This document shows positions 26,778 through 34,171 of a stretch of 44,348 bases of DNA, in pieces. The position numbers and the translations under genes were made by a program. The notes under the pieces are model-generated. The model made no database searches. It was not told the DNA's origin and saw only the letters and a program-made list of their open reading frames with translations. Each line of letters begins with the position of its first letter. Position 1 is the first letter of the stretch. This stretch comes from JBHHYR01 sp046757585 (GTDB taxonomy: Bacteria; Desulfobacterota; Binatia; HRBIN30): the NCBI GenBank assembly GCA_046757585.1, contig JBHHYR010000009.1, positions 1 to 44,348 of the forward strand, in the 5' to 3' direction.

Positions 26778-28196
26778 TCATCGAATCGGTGTGCACTTCC
26801 AGAAGTAGTTGGCTCGCCCACCGTACTCGTGAATCTTACGGAACGTAAACTCCACTGGCAAATCGAGCTTGACTTCCTTGGGAGACGCATCCGTCATCTG
26901 CAGGTAGACACGCGCCCCACCTTCCACTTCGCTCGTGGTCACGATCAGCGGCGGATCTGGGCTCCCCGCGAAGAAGTCGAACGTGAACGAGAGCACCTTA
27001 CCACATTTGTCGGAGAGTCGGACTTCCTCGAAGTCGTCCTTGGCGTAACAGGTGAAGCACACCCGTTGGAATGGGAACTGCATCGTGCCGCAGCGCCGGC
27101 ATTGGTGCCCGCGGAAGCTGATGTCCTCGTCGCGGTCACGGAAGTGCACCGTTGCGGACACGCCGGCACCACCGCGGCGGTCAAACTCCGAGGGTTGCAG
27201 GTTCCGGAAGCGCAGGTACTTGTCGTAATCGCCGAGCTCGGCGCGGCGCCCCAGATGCCACCGTACGCCACGCCGGCTGCGCAGCTTCGTCACGTGCTCG
27301 GTCGCTTCGAGGGCGAAGGCTTCGGCCCCGTCGCCATACCCAGCGAGCAACAGCTTGTCGCCCGGCTTGGCGTCTTCGAGGGCGGCGCCAAGGAGCATCA
27401 AGGAGAAGGCCGTACCGGTATTCCCCAGCTTTCCGAAATAGGGGCCTTGCACCTGCTTTTTCTGATCAAACCCGGTCCGGCGTGCGACTCCGGCATGGCT
27501 GCGGGCATCGGGACCGTACATGGCAGCCTTCGCGAAGTCCGCCGGAGTAAGCCCGCTTTTTCGCAGCAACCCCTGCACCACGTCGACCATGTTCTGCATG
27601 TACCCATGCTGGACGACAAAACGGTCCTCCCACGAGTGCACAAAGGGATCCCGCTCCGTCCGCCAGACATCGATGATTTCGTCGGAGACGAAATGATGCT
27701 GTTCCACGCCGGCGGCGACATCCGTGTCGCCGACCAGGACAGCCGCGGCGCCATCGCCAAAATTGCGTTCCAATGCCGAGCGCGGCGGGGCCAGCCGGCA
27801 GTCACTTGCAACGACGAGGACGCTGTGCGCCGAGCCGGCCTTGACGGAATCTACGGCCGACCGCAGCGCCGTGGTCCCGGCGCGCAGGGAATCCGCCAGG
27901 TCGGCGGTGACCACTTCGCGCCGAAGATCGAGCGCTTTGGCGACCACGCTCGCGGCCTGCTTTTCCTTGTACGCGTAGGAAGTCGACGCGAAGAGCAGCC
28001 CATCCACGGACCGCCGGTCGATTCCCTCCAGACAGTTCATGGCAGCGGCCACGGCCATTGTGACACAGTCCTCATCGAAGTTGGCAACCGCCCGCTCCCC
28101 CGCCCCTACGCCGCCCTTCCGGCCACCCCCGGAAATGGCTGCCAGGGGCAGGCGCAACATCGGCACATAGGCCCCGTACGACGTAATACCAACCAT
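26778..28196 (-). CDS. HMG-CoA-synthase-like/DUF35 zinc-ribbon fusion, Cys absent
   Basis: A 472-residue fusion. Residues 1-~350 follow the archaeal-type 3-hydroxy-3-methylglutaryl-CoA synthase fold (GITSYGAYVPMLRLP at the start; GNTGTAFSLMLLGAAL and LLLAGYGDGAEAF later). The C-terminal ~107 residues are a DUF35 module with a four-Cys zinc ribbon (Cys366, 369, 380, 383) and an OB fold. The catalytic Cys of HMG-CoA synthase (AC-x-AGT) is replaced: DSLRAGTTAL puts Leu104 there. It probably acts as a scaffold or CoA-binding partner for the adjacent thiolase, or does Claisen/aldol chemistry without a covalent intermediate. I start at ATG 28196; the frame upstream to 28310 overlaps the SDR gene and is low-complexity. 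Confidence 0.82.
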   Translation of the reverse strand: MVGITSYGAYVPMLRLPLAAISGGGRKGGVGAGERAVANFDEDCVTMAVAAAMNCLEGIDRRSVDGLLFASTSYAYKEKQAASVVAKALDLRREVVTADLADSLRAGTTALRSAVDSVKAGSAHSVLVVASDCRLAPPRSALERNFGDGAAAVLVGDTDVAAGVEQHHFVSDEIIDVWRTERDPFVHSWEDRFVVQHGYMQNMVDVVQGLLRKSGLTPADFAKAAMYGPDARSHAGVARRTGFDQKKQVQGPYFGKLGNTGTAFSLMLLGAALEDAKPGDKLLLAGYGDGAEAFALEATEHVTKLRSRRGVRWHLGRRAELGDYDKYLRFRNLQPSEFDRRGGAGVSATVHFRDRDEDISFRGHQCRRCGTMQFPFQRVCFTCYAKDDFEEVRLSDKCGKVLSFTFDFFAGSPDPPLIVTTSEVEGGARVYLQMTDASPKEVKLDLPVEFTFRKIHEYGGRANYFWKCTPIR

Positions 28197-28221
28197 CTGC
28201 ACCCCCGGACCTGCTTCCTCC

Positions 28222-29112
28222 CTACTTCTTCTCCTGCTTACGCATTTGCGGGATGCCGATCGGCTGCAAATGTTCGAGGAAGACGCCGTCGAAGTTGGCC
28301 GCGATCTCACTCGCGCTCAGGCCGCCGGGCTTGTACATCATAGCGATCGGACGCAACTGCTGGAAGATCGTGTATCCGAAACCCCGCCGGCCGAAGATCT
28401 GCCCGTTGACATGTGCCGCTTGCTCCGACGCGAGAAAGGCCACCAGGGGACCATTGAGTTCCGGATTCATCTCCGGAGGCGGCTCCTTCCCTTCCATGCC
28501 GGGAATCGTGCCGAGCATGCGGGTGAGCCCTGCGGGAGCCATGGCGTTCACGGTGATGCCGTACTTGGCCAACTCGATTGCCCAAACGAGTGTCAGCCCC
28601 ATGATCCCTGCCTTGGCCGCCCCGTAGTTGCTCTGGCCGAAATTGCCGCGCAACCCTGCACTGGAGGTAATGTTCACGATCCGCCCGTAGCCTTGTTCGC
28701 GCATGTGCGCAATAGCATGGCGGCCGCAGTTGAAGGTCCCTTTCAAGTGCACCGCGAGCACCGCGTCGAAGTCTTCCTCGGTCATCTTGCCGATCGAGCG
28801 GTCGCGGACGATCCCCGCGTTGTTGACCAGAATGTCGAGCCGCCCAAAGTTGTCGATTGCCGCCTTGGCGATCTGTTCCGCTCCGCTGAATGAGGCGACT
28901 GAATCGTAAGTGGCAACGGCGTCAGCTCCCAGTGCCTTGATCTCCTTCACGACTTGTGCGGCTGGGTCCTGCTCCGAGCCGCGGCCGTCAACACCGCACC
29001 CCACGTCATTGACCACAACCTTCGCCCCTTCGCGCGCGAGCGCCAGGGCGATTCCCCGTCCAATACCGCGGCCCGACCCAGTAACCACTGCTACCTTCCC
29101 CTGCAAGAGCAT
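28222..29112 (-). CDS. SDR oxidoreductase, 17-beta-HSD4/MFE-2-like
   Basis: A 296-residue short-chain dehydrogenase. The cofactor motif TGSGRGIG is at residues 11-18, NNAG at 97-100, and the catalytic Ser150/Ser151, Tyr163 and Lys167 (SNYGAAK) are in place. The segment GRGIALALAREGAKVVVNDV resembles the 3-hydroxyacyl-CoA dehydrogenase domain of peroxisomal multifunctional enzyme 2, so NAD-dependent oxidation of a 3-hydroxyacyl-CoA is likely. The C-terminal ~70 residues extend past the SDR core. ATG 29112 follows GGAGG by 8 bases. It is the first gene of a three-gene minus-strand operon and is divergent from an acyl-CoA dehydrogenase. Confidence 0.85.
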   Translation of the reverse strand: MLLQGKVAVVTGSGRGIGRGIALALAREGAKVVVNDVGCGVDGRGSEQDPAAQVVKEIKALGADAVATYDSVASFSGAEQIAKAAIDNFGRLDILVNNAGIVRDRSIGKMTEEDFDAVLAVHLKGTFNCGRHAIAHMREQGYGRIVNITSSAGLRGNFGQSNYGAAKAGIMGLTLVWAIELAKYGITVNAMAPAGLTRMLGTIPGMEGKEPPPEMNPELNGPLVAFLASEQAAHVNGQIFGRRGFGYTIFQQLRPIAMMYKPGGLSASEIAANFDGVFLEHLQPIGIPQMRKQEKK

Positions 29113-29134
29113 GCCGTAATCCTCCAAATGAAAT

Positions 29135-29163
29135 TTGACATCGCCTACCAGTTCCATTAGGTT
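29135..29163 (+). promoter_or_regulatory. Candidate promoter for acyl-CoA dehydrogenase
   Basis: TTGACA (29135-29140) and TAGGTT (29158-29163) are spaced by 17 bases on the plus strand, in the divergent gap. The predicted transcription start falls within the 16-bp palindrome at 29167-29182. The -35 is perfect; the -10 is weak. Confidence 0.4.
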
Positions 29164-29166
29164 GAG

Positions 29167-29182
29167 TCAATCAATTGATTGA
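29167..29182. promoter_or_regulatory. Perfect 16-bp palindrome, candidate TetR-type operator
   Basis: TCAATCAATTGATTGA is identical on both strands and lies in the 100-bp gap between the SDR operon and the divergent acyl-CoA dehydrogenase gene. Its length, AT-rich nature in a GC-rich region, and place over the predicted start site fit an operator for a dimeric repressor, such as the TetR-family regulators of fatty-acid genes. No regulator gene is in the window. Confidence 0.55.
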
Positions 29183-29212
29183 ATTCACAGGCGATCAGCG
29201 ATTTACGTCAAC

Positions 29213-30388
29213 GTGGACTTCACCCCTTCCCCGACTCTCGAACGAACGCGCGCTGACTTTCGCACGTGGCTTGCCAGCAACCTTCCTGACCGGGACACCT
29301 GGAAGCGGTTGCACGACCACGGCCCGGCAGGTGAACGCATCGCGTTTCTGAAGGACTGGCAGCGGCGCCTCTACGACGCCGGCTGGATCGCAGTGCACTG
29401 GCCGAGCGAGTATGGCGGGCGTGACGCATCGTTGCTGGATCACTTGGCGGTGCATGAGGAACTGGTGCGTGCCGACGCACCGCCGTTGATTAACGGTCCA
29501 TCCATCAGCATTTTCGGACCGACGCTGCTCGTCTTCGGGCGGCCGGATCAGAAGGAACGGTATCTTCCGAAGCTACTGAGCGCCGAAGAGGTCTGGTGTC
29601 TGGGATTTTCCGAGCCGAATGCGGGTTCCGACTTGGCCTCGTTGCGCACACGGGCGACACGGGAGGGTGACGAGTGGGTGCTCAACGGGCAGAAGGTCTG
29701 GACCACCTACGCCAATCAGGCCGACTACTGCATGTTTCTGGTGCGCACGGATCAGAACGTGCCGCAGCACAAGGGGATCAGTTGCTTGATCGTACCACTG
29801 CGCACGCCGGGAGTCACCGTTCGCCCCCTGCGTGAGATGACCGGCGACACGGACTTCAACGAGGTGTTCTTGGATAACGCACGGGTGCCAGCCGACAGCG
29901 TGGTTGGGGAGGTGAATCGGGGCTGGCAGGTCATCCTGACGGCCCTCGGACACGAGCGCGGGACGTTACTGCTCGTTGACCACGTGCGCCGCCAGGAGGA
30001 CATGGCACGGCTGCGCACGCTGATACGGCAGCGCGGCGGGGCGGCAGACCCGAACACGCGCCAGCGCTTGGCGCAGTTCCACATCGAAACGGAGATCATG
30101 AAGTTGCACTGCTTCAAGGTGATGAGCGACCTGGAGCAGGGCCGGCCGCAAAGCGACGTGTCGGTCTTGAAACTGTATGGCAGCGAGATGGTCCAACGCT
30201 TGGCCGACTTCGGCCTGACCTTACAAGGTCCGTACGCGCAGCTCTGGCGTGGTGCGCCGCATGTGGTTGGCGACGGCCAGTGGCAGTACGCTTGGCTCAT
30301 GGCCCGGGCCATGACGATCGCGTCCGGGACTTCCGAGGTGCAGCGCAACATCATCGCCCAGCGCCTGCTGGGTTTGCCGAGAGGGTGA
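29213..30388 (+). CDS. Acyl-CoA dehydrogenase (FadE-type)
   Basis: A 391-residue FAD-dependent acyl-CoA dehydrogenase. Motifs in order: WPSEYGGRDAS, GFSEPNAGSDLASL, VLNGQKVWTTYANQADYC, GNTD-like TGDTDFNEVFLDN, ALGHERG and the C-terminal IASGTSEVQRNIIAQRLLG. The MCAD catalytic Glu position (Y-E-G-T) is Ser here, so the base may be the Glu of ALGHERG, as in isovaleryl-CoA-type enzymes. It is divergent from the SDR operon across a palindromic candidate operator, so the four genes probably serve one pathway. The start is GTG 29213. The substrate is not shown. Confidence 0.88.
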   Translation: MDFTPSPTLERTRADFRTWLASNLPDRDTWKRLHDHGPAGERIAFLKDWQRRLYDAGWIAVHWPSEYGGRDASLLDHLAVHEELVRADAPPLINGPSISIFGPTLLVFGRPDQKERYLPKLLSAEEVWCLGFSEPNAGSDLASLRTRATREGDEWVLNGQKVWTTYANQADYCMFLVRTDQNVPQHKGISCLIVPLRTPGVTVRPLREMTGDTDFNEVFLDNARVPADSVVGEVNRGWQVILTALGHERGTLLLVDHVRRQEDMARLRTLIRQRGGAADPNTRQRLAQFHIETEIMKLHCFKVMSDLEQGRPQSDVSVLKLYGSEMVQRLADFGLTLQGPYAQLWRGAPHVVGDGQWQYAWLMARAMTIASGTSEVQRNIIAQRLLGLPRG

Positions 30389-30433
30389 CTTTCATTGCGC
30401 CGGGGCGGCGGCTCTCGGCGTCCGTACCGAGGC

Positions 30434-31753
30434 ATGGAAACGGAGCTGGTTGAGCCGGCTTCCCACACGCTGCGACGCTTCCGTACTCTGATTGCCGCCG
30501 GGGCGATCTTGCTCGTCCTGTCGGAACCGGCGCGCACGCAGCCGCCTGGAGCGTTTGATCGGCAGTGGCAAGTCATTACGGTCGAGGGCAGCCAGTTACC
30601 CGCTGCTGTCGGTGTTCAGACGGCCCGACTTGGACTGTTCGCGTCGCACGGCGAGAAGCTGGAGCCGATTCCGTTTCAGATCGACGAGCGTGATGCACAG
30701 GGGAGGTTCGCCCTACCGCAAGGGGCCGAGCCATCGGCGGACGACCCCCCGGGCCTGTTGGATGACAACGACCTCCTCGTGTTCACCGCGCACGACTTGG
30801 GAAGCCGAGTCGCGCAGCCAGCTGCCACCGAAATCAGGGTGCACGATCCGCTCACCCAGCGCGACGGCTGGGTGTACGTGGAAGTGTTCTCCGGGCCGGC
30901 ACCGCGCGCAAGCCGCGACGACGTCGACTATGACCCACAGAGGGATGCGGTGGCGGGGCAGCGTTACGGCGTCCGTTTCGGGCAGTCGGTACCTTCGTAC
31001 TTCGCCTTCGCCCGGGGCAAGCACCATGAGGGCCCGAATCTTCTCAATCGGCTGCGCGTCCTGGCCGAGGCGAAGATTCTGTGGGGCTTACTCAGGTTTC
31101 GCCGGACCGAAGATGATGTGTCCTTGCGTGTGATCGCTTACAAGGATGGGCCGGTGCGCGCGATCCGGCGGACGCGCATCAGCGTCCACATTGGCTTCGG
31201 CTTCCAGTCACCGTCGATCGTGGCGGATGATGCGTTCAGTGCGGACGCGGTGGACGGACCCGTGGTGGTACGCCTACCCTTCTCGCTCCGCTATTTGTTT
31301 GCTGATCTCGACGTACGGCTCGTCCTCGATTTCCGCGACCTCCGGCGCTACCGGCTCATTTACGGTGAGAGCGCAACGCGTGCCGTGCGCTGCGATCAGT
31401 CCCATGCGGCCCCCCTCGCGGATACGGAAGGGGCAGACTGGTTCGCCATCAGTGGACCTGCTGGCACCTTGCTCCATCACCTGCGCGTGGGACCCAGCCT
31501 GCGGACCGTGCGGCGCCAGTTGTGGTACGCTGTGGCAGCCCGCAAGCCGTCAGACGGCGCGCCCCACCTGTGCCCTGGAATTGGCTACCGACTGACGGGC
31601 TGGGGCGACGTCGTTCGCGGCACGCACCGACTCGGCATGGTCATGCGCGCCTTGCCCCCTGGCTCCAGCAGCCAGGTGCACGAGTACGTCGAGCAGGCGG
31701 CGCACCCCCTCGAGGTTGCCGTAACAGCCACGGGTCTCAGCCCGCAGCCATGA
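30434..31753 (+). CDS. Exported protein of unknown function
   Basis: A 439-residue protein I do not recognise. The N-terminus has a basic stretch and a hydrophobic core (FRTLIAAGAILLVLS) typical of a Sec signal peptide with cleavage near an Ala-Arg-Thr-Gln segment. The mature part is rich in beta-forming sequence, with PIPFQIDERDAQGRF near residue 75, DNDLLVFTAHDLG near 110 and RTRISVHIGFGFQSPS near 250. ATG 30434 is preferred over an in-frame TTG at 30395 because the signal peptide starts after it. It follows the acyl-CoA dehydrogenase by 45 bp and converges with tatA. Periplasmic or outer-membrane location is inferred. Confidence 0.6.
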   Translation: METELVEPASHTLRRFRTLIAAGAILLVLSEPARTQPPGAFDRQWQVITVEGSQLPAAVGVQTARLGLFASHGEKLEPIPFQIDERDAQGRFALPQGAEPSADDPPGLLDDNDLLVFTAHDLGSRVAQPAATEIRVHDPLTQRDGWVYVEVFSGPAPRASRDDVDYDPQRDAVAGQRYGVRFGQSVPSYFAFARGKHHEGPNLLNRLRVLAEAKILWGLLRFRRTEDDVSLRVIAYKDGPVRAIRRTRISVHIGFGFQSPSIVADDAFSADAVDGPVVVRLPFSLRYLFADLDVRLVLDFRDLRRYRLIYGESATRAVRCDQSHAAPLADTEGADWFAISGPAGTLLHHLRVGPSLRTVRRQLWYAVAARKPSDGAPHLCPGIGYRLTGWGDVVRGTHRLGMVMRALPPGSSSQVHEYVEQAAHPLEVAVTATGLSPQP

Positions 31754-31779
31754 CCACCGTCCCGACGGCCACCAGGCCG

Positions 31780-31980
31780 CTATTTCGAGGGAGCCTGTTT
31801 TGCCTCCGCGGCGTCGCCGTCCAACTTTTTCGGCTCTCCGTCACCGCCCTCGAAGGCTTTCCTGAAATCGCGAATGCCTTTGCCGAGGGCGCCACCGATC
31901 TCGGGAAGCTTTCCCGGCCCGAAGATGACAAGCGCGATGACGAGGATGACCAGTAGCTCCGGTATCCCTATGCCGAACAT
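31780..31980 (-). CDS. tatA: Sec-independent translocase subunit TatA
   Basis: A 66-residue TatA/E subunit of the twin-arginine translocation pore. One transmembrane helix (residues 5-20) is followed by the FGPGKLPEIG hinge, then an amphipathic helix (LGKGIRDFRKAF) and an acidic tail. GAGGAG lies 5 bases before the ATG. No tatB or tatC is adjacent, so the rest of the complex must lie elsewhere. The stop is 26 bp from that of the convergent exported-protein gene. Confidence 0.92.
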   Translation of the reverse strand: MFGIGIPELLVILVIALVIFGPGKLPEIGGALGKGIRDFRKAFEGGDGEPKKLDGDAAEAKQAPSK

Positions 31981-32069
31981 GTTCTCTCCTCTGCCGCTAC
32001 ACTAGCACCAACGAGGACGCGGCGAAACGCTGCAGGCGTGTCGCAGGTACCAGCGGCAGCCAGCGTGCA

Positions 32070-33359
32070 TCAATGCCCGGATTCGATGAGGTGGGCGATG
32101 GTAAAGAAGTCCATTGTGGCACCCCCAGGTGCAACGGGGCTGCTCCCCTTTTCTCCCTGATTGAAGTACAGGCATTCCTTATCCTTCGACGCCGGGTCGG
32201 GATGAGGGAAATACGTTGCGTGGCTCAACTGCGTATCGATCACGGAACCGCCAGCGTAGAAGGGCATCTCGTCTTCGTAGGTGAAACGCGCACCGTCATA
32301 AGCTTTGTGCCGGTAGTCGTACATGTCGATCCAGGTCTTCCACAGTTGGCCGGAATGGTCGTACATGTCCGAGTAGAGGGTGATCCAGCCCTGCCGATCG
32401 ATGAACAACACGCGCTTGCTGAAGGCATATTGCGGCAACTTCGACACCCCCTCGATCACATAGACGGGCCGTTTTTCCCAAGCGTCGCAGAAGATGAAGT
32501 CAGCACCACCTGGGCACTGCTTCAGTGGCCAGTGCTCGGTGTGCAGGGCCCCGAGCATGTCCTTGACCCCCAGCAGCTTCCACTGCATCCACGCGATCTG
32601 CCCGGAGTATCCGAAAAAGCTGTCGGCGTCGGCGTCCTGTCCGAACAGAGCGTCGCTGCGCTGCGACGAGGAGAGACGCCGCACGCGCCGCAGCTGGGGC
32701 AGGTACAGCCACGTATCATCCTGCCGCGCAGCGTCGATGTAGCGAAAGTCGAGGAGTCCGATGCCCTTCAAGTCGAACGGCGACATGATCGGGTGCAGCG
32801 ATTCCTTGTAGCGCACCCCGTCGGGATTGGGGAGCTCGGGCTTCGGATCAACGTAGATGCGTCCATTGAAGTACAACCGCCGCACGTCACCAATCCACAG
32901 CGCGCGCTCGTGTACCATGGGCTTATCGTAGGTGAGCGGCCCCGTGTAGCTGCCGAAGTCCCCCTCGCGGAAGTCATCGATGAAGAAGGGCCGGTATTCA
33001 TAGTTCCACATGATCTTGATGGCCGCTTGCGGATCGTTCGGATCGATGTTCGGAAACGGCATCCCGGCGACATAATTTTCGATCTTCAAGCCGCCCTGGC
33101 CAAGCTTGACCTGCCCGGCGTACTTCTCCGTCGCCTCGACGTACCGCTTTGGGAGCTGAATCGCGCGCGCGGCCTTGATCTTCATGGTCATCCCATGTTC
33201 GAGACACCACTGCACCCCCGGTGAGATGAGGTCCTTGACCTGATCGATATTGGCCTTAGTGACCACGTCGCCGGGCTGGATATCGGCGCGTGCCCCGGCC
33301 ACCAGTGAGACCAGCAAGGCACCCGCAATGAAGGTCCGCTGCATCATGATTCGGCGCAT
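32070..33359 (-). CDS. DUF1329 exported protein
   Basis: A 429-residue protein of the DUF1329 family, periplasmic proteins of the outer-membrane lipoprotein-binding (LolA/LolB-like) fold class often found in steroid- and hydrocarbon-degrading bacteria. A signal peptide (MRRIMMQRTFIAGALLVSLV, cleavage after AGARA) leads to the mature chain. Family motifs are WNYEYRPFFIDDF, PQLRRVRRLSSSQRSDALFG, a Tyr/Trp-rich core and a C-terminal DFFTIAHLI. ATG 33359 follows AAGGAG by 8 bases; the extension to 33458 has no signal-like start. The cargo is unknown; lipid or hydrophobic substrate handling is inferred. Confidence 0.85.
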   Translation of the reverse strand: MRRIMMQRTFIAGALLVSLVAGARADIQPGDVVTKANIDQVKDLISPGVQWCLEHGMTMKIKAARAIQLPKRYVEATEKYAGQVKLGQGGLKIENYVAGMPFPNIDPNDPQAAIKIMWNYEYRPFFIDDFREGDFGSYTGPLTYDKPMVHERALWIGDVRRLYFNGRIYVDPKPELPNPDGVRYKESLHPIMSPFDLKGIGLLDFRYIDAARQDDTWLYLPQLRRVRRLSSSQRSDALFGQDADADSFFGYSGQIAWMQWKLLGVKDMLGALHTEHWPLKQCPGGADFIFCDAWEKRPVYVIEGVSKLPQYAFSKRVLFIDRQGWITLYSDMYDHSGQLWKTWIDMYDYRHKAYDGARFTYEDEMPFYAGGSVIDTQLSHATYFPHPDPASKDKECLYFNQGEKGSSPVAPGGATMDFFTIAHLIESGH

Positions 33360-33518
33360 GGTTTCCGCTCCTTCTTTTGAACGCAAGGGGTAACCCACGA
33401 CAACCTCGTCCCACTTCTGAGTGACGGACATCTTGCAACGTTCCAGGAATTTCTGCAACCGGCTGCGCCGCGGGAAGGGCGCGCCTGCCAGGGGGTGCGG
33501 ACTAGGGTGGTACGGAGG

Positions 33519-34064
33519 TCAGCGGTCAATCGCTTCGAGGGTCAGATCGACGTGCAACGACGCGGCGATTTCCTCGAGCTTGCGCCGCAACGGTTCGGCT
33601 TCGACCCCTTCGGGGGCGTCCATACGGATGCGCATGTGGTAAATCGGCGTGCCGGTGCCAGGTTCCGGGCTCGACGAGGTCGACAGCTGCGTAATGTTGA
33701 TGCTGTGATTCGCCAGACAGCGGGCAACCCGCGCCACGATCCCAGCCTTATCGACCCCCGTGGCCCGCAGCTCCAAGGCACTAGCCCGCCGTGAGACTCC
33801 GTACGGCACGGGCTCACCCGCGAGCGGCCGGAAGAACACGGTCAAGCGCTTCTCCCACTCGACGCGTTTACATGCCGCGGACAAACGCTGCTCGGCGCTT
33901 TCTCCGCGACCCGTCAGCAGCAGCAGAACGGCGAACTCGCTGCCGAGGATGGTCATACTGGAATCCTCGAGATTGCAGTCGCACTCGTAGATCAGCTCGG
34001 CCAGATCTGCGACGATGCCCGGCCGGTCCGCGCCGATCGCAGATAATGCAAACCAACGCTTCAT
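33519..34064 (-). CDS. Double ACT-domain protein, GcvR-like
   Basis: A 181-residue protein of two ACT domains. The first opens WFALSAIGADRPGIVADLAE (residues 4-23), the second LELRATGVDKAGIVARVARC (97-116); both have the D-(R/K)-x-G-I turn of amino-acid-binding ACT domains. The overall layout matches GcvR-type glycine-cleavage repressors and related glycine/serine sensors, which have no DNA-binding domain of their own. Between the two domains lies a segment of low similarity. It is monocistronic-looking on the minus strand. The ligand and partner are unknown. Confidence 0.7.
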   Translation of the reverse strand: MKRWFALSAIGADRPGIVADLAELIYECDCNLEDSSMTILGSEFAVLLLLTGRGESAEQRLSAACKRVEWEKRLTVFFRPLAGEPVPYGVSRRASALELRATGVDKAGIVARVARCLANHSINITQLSTSSSPEPGTGTPIYHMRIRMDAPEGVEAEPLRRKLEEIAASLHVDLTLEAIDR

Positions 34065-34171
34065 CGGAGGCTCCGATCCTAGGGCGCCGCGGGCAGGCCG
34101 TCAACTGCTCGGATGGGCTCGGGTACCGTCCTCCCCGGACAGCACCCGGGCTTTGCCCGCCCATAGCCGGC

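Noticed and set aside
28197..28310. N-terminal extension of the HMGCS-DUF35 fusion
   Set aside because: Ser/Arg-rich and overlapping the SDR gene; the fold begins at ATG 28196.
26751..28343. A 530-codon plus-strand open frame across the HMGCS-DUF35 gene
   Set aside because: Antisense frame of a GC-rich gene; no recognisable domain, while the minus frame has HMGCS and zinc-ribbon motifs.
31975..31984. Palindrome GAACATGTTC at the tatA start
   Set aside because: Overlaps the start codon and is only 10 bp; probably a by-product of the Met-Phe codons.
32073..33224. A 383-codon plus-strand open frame over the DUF1329 gene
   Set aside because: Antisense shadow; the minus frame has a signal peptide and DUF1329 motifs.
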